Of a DNA stretch of 64,000 nt, positions 56,667 to 64,000 are shown one piece after another; position 1 is the stretch's first letter, and every line of letters starts with the position of its first letter. A model generated the notes under the pieces. The model was not told where the DNA came from. It worked only from the letters and a program-made list of their open reading frames with translations, and did no database searches. The position numbers and the translations under genes were made by a program. Source of the stretch: Massospora cicadina (lineage: Eukaryota > Entomophthoromycota > Entomophthoromycetes > Entomophthorales > Entomophthoraceae); NCBI GenBank assembly GCA_022478985.1, contig JAKSZP010007904.1, positions 1 to 64,000 on the forward strand, read 5' to 3'.

Positions 56667-57809
56667 TGTAAAAATTTACTTAAGGGTTATTATCAGCAAG
56701 CAACCCTAGTAATCTTTTTACTGCACAGGTTCAATTTCTTGTGCACTTCTTTCATGTTGTATAGTATATTAGATTACCAGTTGATAATAGTATGACAACT
56801 ATTATCCGTAAATGAGTATGAATTCTTATATCTTGACCAACGCTCAGCCAGTATTCCCGATTAAATACTTGAGTGATGTGATCTAGGGATTCATTCCCTC
56901 ATTTTTTCCAAACCAATCTTCTTGAGATTCCCTGGTGACAGTCTCTTTGGTTCAACACACAGTCAGCAGCAATCCCCAATTATTTCTCCAACTTCTCTAG
57001 ATCCCCACTCAGATCTTTACTCTTTTATCTAAGAGTCTCCCAATTATTTCACACAGTAATAATATCCTTGAGAAGAATAGCACAATGGAAAGCTGATAAT
57101 AGTTTACTACTTAATTATATACTGGATGAAAAAGTATAGAACTTCTTTACTAAATGCTTTTCTTGTAATTACTGTTTTATTTTGTAAGTGAATCCTAGGG
57201 AATTTATAGTGGAAATTTTGTCTAATCCTTGTTTGACACCTCTTTGATGAAATAACAGACATTGCCATTGAATCACCCATCCTCATCTCAGCAGCGATGG
57301 TATTCCCCATCCTGGCTAGGATTCTGTCATTGGACATTATTGAGACCTAAATAGAAGGGTTGGAAAAAGTGTCCCTAATGTTTCTTAATCTAAGAAAATT
57401 AACCATTTTTGGCTAGCGACCTGCTTAGGTAATGGTACTTGTTTCCCATTAAGGCAGGTCATGCACCAACTGATCGATTTGCTAGTTTCAGGTGGCATCA
57501 CTTGCCTTGCAACTTGCTATTCATTCCCAATCAATCAGTGATGAAACCTGACCGTTTCCAATTGGTCCAACTGATAGTTAATTACTATCAGATGCCCCTA
57601 TTTTGTCGGCAACACCACCTGATGGGATCTTAAGTATTTTTCTATTTTATCCCCAATGGATATGACCGGGAGAATATCCCAAAAGCCCCCAAACGCAGTT
57701 GCTCAAAAACTCGAGCCAACCAATTTCCAATTCACTTCGCCTTAGGGAATTATCCCCTTGCGATTCCTGGTAATCTAGCAGGCTGAGAATATGGGCAAAA
57801 ATCCCAACA
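56667..57809 (-). repeat. Gypsy E 5' LTR
   Basis: 1143 bp, TGTTGGGA...TTTTTACA on the minus strand. Its two parts match 48972-49368 and 40040-40793, which proves that the 3' LTR was split by gypsy D. Confidence 0.93.
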
Positions 57810-57814
57810 ACGTC

Positions 57815-59100
57815 AGACCTCACAACCCTATTCTGGCCCTCAAGGGGATGTTTACCTTAAACTATCTGAACCTATCCCATATGTTACCCAAGTCCAAAAC
57901 TTGGAGTCAGGTGATTTGTTTGGTCAAAAAGTTTGCCACTTTTAGTCATGATGGGAACTTTCATGGATTTTAAACAATTCAAGTTCACCATGGTTGGAGC
58001 ATCAGATTGGCGGAAAGATAAACTGTTGCTATCCACTTTGGATGTTTAAAGCGCAGACCAGGTCACCTGTTACCTTAAGGGTAGTGGTGTAATGTATCAG
58101 GAGGTGAATGAGACTGTGCACCATCTTTTGGGGGCATGATGGAGATGGCGCAGTGCAAGGCCTAATTCCTAATAATACAGTTTCAAAATAATGAGTCTTC
58201 GGTGGAGTTGTGAAGCGGTTCATGGCTAAAACTCATGTGTTAATGGGAGCAAATATTTTAAACAACTAGGATGTAGTCATAGTCATGAAGGCGGAGGTCA
58301 AGCTATATTGCAAACTGCATAATGCTATGACTCACATAATGCACAAAGATGTGGAGCTCCTACAAATCATTAACACTTTATGCCATCTCTTTATCACATT
58401 CAGTGCTCCTAATGTGGACCATAAGTACCCTGAAATTTCTGCTGCATCCTTTTCAGGAAATGGACCTCAACACCTGTTTATAATCCGTTGGGCAATAATA
58501 ATGCCACCCAAAATGTAAGCGGGTCCTTTCCGCCCTCCTTATGCCCCACTGCCTCATCCCCGGCCTAATCTCGATTTTTCATTTTTAACTTTTGATAAAA
58601 ACCTTCAGGCGTGACTCATAGACAGGAGCCAGTTATGAACTCTTATTTTCGTGTGGCTAAAAGCCCACTATGTGGCTAGCTGTCCAGGCAACATGCATGT
58701 TTATGCAGTGCCATTTGGGTTTATTGAGCAGGATAAAGCTTGAGTGGAGTATAGATGGGATGCTCTAACTTCGCTAATTCAAAATTATTTGTCCCTGATG
58801 ACTCCCATGAGTCTCATTGCATTGGCCCCAGTACCCTTTTCAATGACTTATTATATCGACGACTTCCTTACAATATTTCAGCCTCAATTAAATAGAGCAA
58901 CCATAAACCTTATGGCTCTGAGTTCCGCCGAGATGTGCAAAAACTTTATAACTGGAAAATTCTCGAACAAAATGGCACAAGTGATGTTGGACCCTCATCA
59001 TACGTCGCCTCCCTCTTGAGGTAAACGTTGCCATTCCAGTGGAAAAAACGCTCAGGAATCTCATCATGTTGGTGCGGGTATTGTCAATTCTCTTGGTGAC
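57815..59100 (+). pseudogene. Gypsy F gag, C-terminal part
   Basis: Resumes directly after gypsy E. Decayed; surviving frames at 57815-57973, 58285-58518 ('HIMHKDVELLQIINTLCHLF') and 58744-59019 ('INLMALSSAEMCKNFITGKF'). No intact zinc knuckle seen. Confidence 0.6.
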
Positions 59101-59117
59101 TAAAAGCCCTTGGACGT

Positions 59118-59600
59118 TTGCATAATAAACACCAATGGTTCTTCTTATTTGGATTGTACTTAATAGATATTTTTGTTCAGAAAACAGAAATCCAAGCTAT
59201 TATAGATACTGGTGCCCCAGTCAATATAATCTCTATCATGCTCGTGGCTAAGCTTCAACTAAAGACAGATGTGGAACACAGAGTAGTCTATGGGACCGCG
59301 GGGGCACAGAGCACTGTGTAAGAAAGAGATCACAACACGTTACCTCTGAGATTTGGCTTGGTTAATGATTCCTTTTTAGCGGTGTCCCTGCCTAATAATA
59401 ACTACGACATGTTGATCAGTGCTACATTCATGCAGCGATTTGGGGCTATGGTCAATATGGCGGAAGAAACTATTAGTATATTGGGACAAAGGATCCTATT
59501 TACTTTACCTCTAGAGGAGTCCCAAAGGACCCAATCCGCTCCAGTCAGATCAATCTGGCGTATTTTGATGGTGTGATTCCTGTCCAATATTGGCAGATGA
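59118..59600 (+). pseudogene. Gypsy F aspartic protease
   Basis: 'AIIDTGAPVNIISIMLVAKL' (intact D-T-G), then 'YGTAGAQSTV' and 'VSLPNNNYDMLISATFMQRF'. One stop at about 59319 between the two open parts. Cut by the family A copy at 59621. Confidence 0.9.
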
Positions 59601-59620
59601 AGTGGAGGACCAGAGACCCT
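59601..59620. repeat. Target-site duplication of the family A copy in gypsy F (5' side)
   Basis: 'agtggaggaccagagaccct' corresponds to 'agcggaggatcagagccct' at 60185-60203 (two substitutions, one deletion). Confidence 0.75.
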
Positions 59621-60184
59621 TGCCAACACCCTACTTTTCCAGCAACTTCATGGGGCGATGGAGCCCTTGTTGAGGGTATTCCTACCCCTAATATTCTCGT
59701 GATTATGAGGAAGATGCAAAATATGAAATTGAGATTCTCGCTTTTGGTGCGGGATGCACTTGCATCAATGCAGCAAGAACTCTTCCTTTAACCCTGATTA
59801 TTCTGAAACCCACCAGCGCATAAAGTCTTTCACATGTGTGCCAGTTCTCATCACTTTTATTGATCATCAACTTGCTCAATATATTGAGGCGATGGATACC
59901 GCTGGCCTCATAAATGAAGAAAACCCACAACTATACCTACTTATGCCCCATGTCGCTGATGCTCCCACCCCAACGCTATCAGCCATGGTCCAACTGTAAA
60001 GCGGGCGCCAAATAAAAGTTTCCCCATAGCTTTATCACCTTCTGATATGACTTCCTAGGCTGTTAGCTGAGGTGTCATATTAGGATATTTTTTTACTTCT
60101 AATAATCCCTTCGTTTGGCACATTTGCAAATAAAGATGCATGGCGGCTCCCCCTTTTAAGTTAGGCACCACTAGTGCTAAAAAA
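59621..60184 (+). mobile_element. Family A element inside gypsy F
   Basis: 564 bp, 5'-truncated, with the shared 3' end ('gctgttagctgagg', AATAAA near 60130, 'gctccccctttt', 'agtgctaaaaaaa'). Bounded by an imperfect duplication of about 19 bp. It separates protease from RT of F. Confidence 0.88.
59639..59998 (+). pseudogene. C-terminal domain of the family A ORF1-like protein
   Basis: The best-preserved version of the family A C-terminal domain, in two overlapping frames: 'RKMQNMKLRFSLLVRDALAS' (59708-59767), then from 59754 'LITFIDHQLAQYIEAMDTAG' and 'YLLMPHVADAPTPTLSAMVQ'. Stop at 59997. Unknown fold; Leu- and His-containing helices. Confidence 0.7.
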
Positions 60185-60203
60185 AGCGGAGGATCAGAGC
60201 CCT

Positions 60204-61500
60204 CCTTAACCAGATCTATGAGTACAAAGGTATTTCTCTATGAGCTGCGAGCAATTTAAGCATACCATCAATGGAATCAGGTCATATTGGGTACAGAGCT
60301 TGAAATTGACATTCCTGGAGGTTTATGTGGGGAGATTATGGGGACTTACCAGCAATCCTAGCTCAAACCTCATGTGGCTCCTTGGTTACTGTTACCAGGT
60401 CAGGGGAAGTGAAGGGGTTGAGAGCAAACCTGCAGAAGGAGGCTATGACGATCCAAAGGCATCAATTGGTGGCTTATTTACACTAGTCCATATAAATGTG
60501 GTTCACCATATTCAAGATTTCAGTTTGTGGGAGGACCTTAGCCTACCGGAAAATCCCCATTTGGAATAATGGCAGCATTCCGCGGGAAGCTCTGGCTGGG
60601 TTGTTGAAGGAACATAAAGATAGGGCGATGGTACTATTTTAAAATACTGATATATCTTTGCTTCCAATGACCTCAATTTGGGGTGCACATGCGGGATTGT
60701 GCATTGGGCAAACATGTGACATCACCCTCACGTTCATTCACAGCCCATTTGGTGCTACAAGGCTGCTGTGGAAGAAGCCTATGATGAGGTTAACATATTG
60801 ATTAAGCAATTGATGTTAGATCCGTCCAAGAGTCTGTAAGCATCGCCATACTCATTGTTAAAAAGATGTCACCATCCAGGTGGTAATAGACTACCATAAG
60901 CTTAATAGTGTCACAAAGAAGCACTCCTATCCTCTCCCAGAGACTGATGACGCTTTAGATCAGCTGGGAGGCGCTAACTACTTCTCTGCAATGGACTTGA
61001 AATCATGGTACTGGCATATTGATTGCCAGTGGTGGAACGTGAAAAATGCAGTTTAATCACCTTGAAGGGTTTGTTTAAGCCTACACGTATGCCACAGGTC
61101 TTTTGTAACGCCCTGGCCACGTTCCAGCGTGCTATGGATATGACTTTAGATGACCTGAAGCTGTCCTGCGTTCTAGTCTACCTTTAAAATATTAATGTGT
61201 TCTTGTGGATGTTCAAGAAGCATATTGACCAGTTAGAACAAGTATTTTGCCAACATGCTGACGCTAATATTAAGATCAAATCTCGGAAGTGTCATTTTTT
61301 TATGAAACAATTGGAATACCTTTGGTTCGTGGTAGACTCAAAAGGGCTTAAAGCTCAGCCAGCAAAGGTGGAAGCTATAAGTAAGATGACTCGTTCAGGC
61401 AATAAGCGAGATATCAAACTTTTTGGGGATGGTCAGTTACTACTGGCAGTTCATTTCCAATTTCAGTTGTATTGGGGCACCGCTCTGAGTTATTGAATAA
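60204..61500 (+). pseudogene. Gypsy F linker and reverse transcriptase
   Basis: 60204-60850 is the decayed protease-RT linker. RT from about 60880: 'KHSYPLPETDDALDQLGGAN', 'YFSAMDLKS', 'ATFQRAMDMTLDDLKLSC', then 'LVYL', stop, 'NINVF' at 61175-61200, so the catalytic YLDD is destroyed. The tail 'SRKCHFFMKQLEYLWFVVDS' is open to 61496. Confidence 0.85.
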
Positions 61501-62100
61501 GAATGTCACCTTCAACTGGACTGAACGATGCCAAAACGCTTTTGATGTCTTGAATACCGCGTTGGTAAGTGTGCCAGTGTTGTATTATCTTAATTTAACT
61601 AAGGAATTTATAGTGCAAATGGACTCATTATTTTCCGCTGTAGGGACAGTATTATCCCAGAAGGATGATGATGACGTTGAGCACCCTGTCAACTCTTGCA
61701 GCCAAATCTTGAACTGTCATGAATGTTATTACACTGTGACCAAGTGTAAGTTCTTAGCGGTGATATATGCATATAAACAGTTACAGGTATAACTCCACGG
61801 GGATAAATTAAAGTGTAAAAGATCATGCATCATTGTGCATGGTTGCAGAAGCTCCATGAAGCTGAAGGATGGCTTTTGCAATGGGCCTTAAATCTCCAAG
61901 CGTATGACTTCCTGATAGTATACCATCTGGGGGTAAAACATCATAATGCAGATTATCTCTCACAGTTACCAACAGTCGTCATTATGGTGGATTTGGCTGA
62001 CATCATTTATGAGAAGTTTGTGGCGGGAAAAAATAACTATGACTCTGCCACATGTGATCAAAGTGCTGGACGAGCTGCGGCAGGGCACCTTTACGAGTGA
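61472..62100 (+). pseudogene. Gypsy F RNase H
   Basis: 'NWTERCQNAFDVLNTALVSV', 'QMDSLFSAVGTVLSQKDDD', 'CYYTVTKCKFLAVIYAYKQL', then 'WALNLQAYDFLIVYHLGVKH' and 'HNADYLSQLPT', the terminal block. Two long open parts and few stops. Confidence 0.88.
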
Positions 62101-63180
62101 TGGGGAACTATATAAGCAAATTGGAGAATTGACACTAAGTTTCCCAAAGCCTTCCGCTAAACTTGCAATTTTATGGATGCTCATAGATTGGTAGGTCATG
62201 GAGGGTTGCGGAGAACGTTAGAGTTTCTATGGCCCCGCTACTATTGAGAGAGCATGTATTATGACGTGCTGGAGATGGTGGGTTGCTGTCTTTAATCACA
62301 AGTGGAGAAACCTTTCCACATGAAGACCACCTACCAGCTGGTTAAGCCCCATTTTGCATGACATACTGTTTCTCTTGATGTGGTTGGGCTTGCCAACTGG
62401 CGCAAACCAATCTAATTAAATAGTAGCAATTGATCATTTGATAAGATGGGTGGAAGCCAAAGCGATTAATGATTCAGGAGCTGTCACCACCGCCGTGTTT
62501 ATCATGGAGTATGTCATACAGTGGCATGGCTGTCCGCAGTTTATCCTCATAGACTTAAAACTAATTTTACGTTGCATATTCTGCCCAAGTTGAATTAATT
62601 GATGGCAATCCGCAGGATCTTGACTACACCCTACCATCCTGAATCTAATGGAACGGTGGAACGGGCTGACAGAGCATTGGTAAACATTCTTTGCAAGCTT
62701 GTGAAAAATTGACCTTCTATATGGAGTTCCCTACTACCCACCGCTGTCTTTGCGTATATTATTAGCTACCACTCATCCACTGGCAAAAGTCCTTTCCAAC
62801 TGCTCTATGTTAGCCATCATGACTTACCCATCTGCTTTACTTGTGTGTGGAGGATACTAGCGGTGTAAAGCTGCAGCGTTATTTGACAACTTTAATGGAG
62901 ACGCTGATCAAACTACAAACAGAATCATATTCTACCAGCTTAGCAAAGAAGACTCATGATCAGGTGGCTGACTAAAGTAGACATAGCGAACTCCCGCAGT
63001 TTAAAGTAGGAGAAAATGTCTTGTTTTTCGACCAACATGGATTTGGATCGAAGAACAAGCTCACTAACATTTGGACCAGACCAGTTTTTAATAATTGAGA
63101 AGACTGGTATCAATGTCTACACCATTAAGGAACCTGCAGGTGGTCAGATTATCAACCAAGTTCACATAAAGCTCCTCTGA
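62101..63180 (+). pseudogene. Gypsy F integrase
   Basis: 'GGLRRTLEFLWPRYY' (zinc region), 'HTVSLDVVGLANWRK', 'IVAIDHLIRWVEAKAINDSG', 'QWHGCPQFILIDLK' (second Asp block), 'NGTVERADRALVNILCKLV', 'AYIISYHSSTGKSPFQLLYV' and 'FKVGENVLFFDQHGFGSKNK'. It ends near 63180, just before the 3' LTR. Many breaks. Confidence 0.85.
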
Positions 63181-63222
63181 GCATACAAGCAATAGGAGCT
63201 TATCATCCAGTAAAAAGGGTTA

Positions 63223-63704
63223 TTTTCAAAAATGGATATGACTGGACAATAAGCTATATATCCAGTGGTTATACTATATGAGTCAAGGTGAACCTTGAGA
63301 TTGAGTGAAAGATTATGTTGATGTGAAGCAAATTGATCATAGTAATGATAGTTCATCAATTAAGGGAATTCCGCTAAAACCTCAAGGTGGAACAAAGACT
63401 CTTAGAATGTAACAAATAGGAGATTACTAAGCGGATGGGTTGAAATTGACTATATATACCAAGGATAAAGTTGAGTGGGAGACTGAGAAGGGAGAGGTTT
63501 TAGTAGCGGAACAAGGAGGAAATGTCAGCAGAGATATTATGCGATTTATTATATATAAATTGTTGTCAGTAGATGTGATAATTCCAGGTTTTGTTTATCA
63601 TTTTTTACAGTATCAGTGATCTTCATATCATCCATCCATTGCCCAGTGGTGAAAACTGGTGCAATAAGCGTAGCGGATCTCAGAGATACCATCAAAGTTT
63701 AACA
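63223..63704 (+). repeat. Gypsy F 3' LTR
   Basis: Preceded by a short purine run 'aaaaaggg'. It aligns with 38018-38504 over the whole length and ends 'gtttaaca', then 'ccatt'. Confidence 0.88.
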
Positions 63705-63709
63705 CCATT

Positions 63710-64000
63710 ACATCATTACTGGTCCAATATATAAGAATTTTATTTATGAACTATATGATATCTTTAGACCATACACTAAGTTCAGGCATAAGTATTAATA
63801 ATACCTCTATTAATTCTATGCTACATTCTACCCTTTTTTGTTATAGTAAATTTGCCTCCAATGATAAGTTTTTTTATTGAGATAAAATGATAAATAGATT
63901 ATATTTATCAGTTTTATTTACTATAACTACTTAGAAGTCTTTTATTTATTAATTTTATATGTGACTAAATTCTGTCTAGAACATAAAGATTTGCTGTTTA
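63710..64000. other. AT-rich flank to the right of gypsy F
   Basis: Nothing recognised; it is the original insertion locus of F. Confidence 0.5.

Larger units (their letters stand above)
40040..57809 (-). mobile_element. Gypsy E: middle element of the nest
   Basis: Minus-strand element inserted in gag of F with target-site duplication 'acatc' (40035-40039) and 'acgtc' (57810-57814), differing by a CpG transition. The 5' LTR is 56667-57809. The 3' LTR was split by gypsy D into 48972-49368 and 40040-40793. Internal region 49369-56666 carries gag, protease, RT, RNase H and integrase on the minus strand, plus an antisense ORF remnant near the 3' LTR. Confidence 0.93.
38018..63704 (+). mobile_element. 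Gypsy F: outer element of a three-level nest
   Basis: LTRs at 38018-38504 and 63223-63704, with target-site duplication 'ccatt' at 38013-38017 and 63705-63709. Its gag is interrupted by gypsy E (40040-57809), and a family A copy (59621-60184) sits between protease and RT. Removing these leaves about 7.3 kb: gag, protease, RT, RNase H, integrase. All parts have many stops. It is the oldest element of the nest. Confidence 0.92.

Noticed and set aside
42200..56700. UGA used as a Trp codon, because many in-frame TGA codons stand where Trp or Arg is expected in gypsy D and E.
   Set aside because: TGA also falls at Arg positions and TAA/TAG stops occur too, with frameshifts throughout. LINE-1 ORF1, the intact gene, uses TGG for Trp and has no internal TGA. 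Deamination decay explains it better.
1..64000. CRISPR arrays, tRNA or rRNA genes, bacterial operons, host protein genes.
   Set aside because: No regularly spaced short repeats, no RNA gene signatures and no ORF outside transposable elements with recognisable features were found by reading. Small or intron-rich host genes in the AT-rich gaps cannot be fully excluded.

Overview
This window is transposable-element sequence from end to end. It comes from a eukaryote with a repeat-rich genome: Ty3/gypsy elements, a chromodomain-bearing chromovirus and L1-like LINEs, and no operons, ribosome-binding sites, tRNA or rRNA genes. I see no host gene. A fungus with an expanded genome is my best guess, because the chromodomain directly follows the integrase and the elements lack introns. 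That is inference; another eukaryote is possible. Only one long open frame survives, a LINE ORF1. Everything else carries stops, frameshifts or lost catalytic residues.

Layout. 1-1502 holds a copy of a LINE-like element (family A) that encodes an ORF1-like protein but no reverse transcriptase, inserted in the RT of a plus-strand chromovirus (1503-4001, with RNase H, integrase and chromodomain). 4924-11355 is a minus-strand gypsy remnant (H) split by a full-length LINE (LINE-1, 5114-10386, minus) with matching target-site duplications (TSDs). 13075-26699 is gypsy B (minus), with LTRs at both ends. It is split by a second full-length LINE (LINE-2, 16441-21641, plus) and by two family A copies (22117-22292 plus, 23967-25254 minus). 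A direct repeat of about 1 kb (X) lies on each side of B. 28327-34839 is gypsy C (plus), complete with LTRs. 34845-36700 holds decayed minus-strand LINE ORF1-like sequence, and 36701-38012 is AT-rich with nothing recognised.

The right half is a three-level nest. Gypsy F (plus, 38018-63704, TSD ccatt) was interrupted in gag by gypsy E (minus, 40040-57809, TSD acatc/acgtc). Gypsy D (minus, 40794-48971, TSD gctag) then interrupted the 3' LTR of E. A family A copy (59621-60184) sits between protease and RT of F. The insertion order F, E, D follows directly from this geometry.

Most unusual points: E and D carry related open-frame remnants antisense to gag-pol, between integrase and 3' LTR, and the one in E has a TATA box; the Gag of gypsies B and C contains a collagen-like Gly-X-Y tract next to coiled coils; family A is a 5'-truncation series of an ORF1-only element with 14-20 bp TSDs; and five gypsy elements in both orientations share one unusual primer-binding site. 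Inactivating changes are mostly C-to-T or G-to-A transitions, as expected from cytosine deamination or a RIP-like process.
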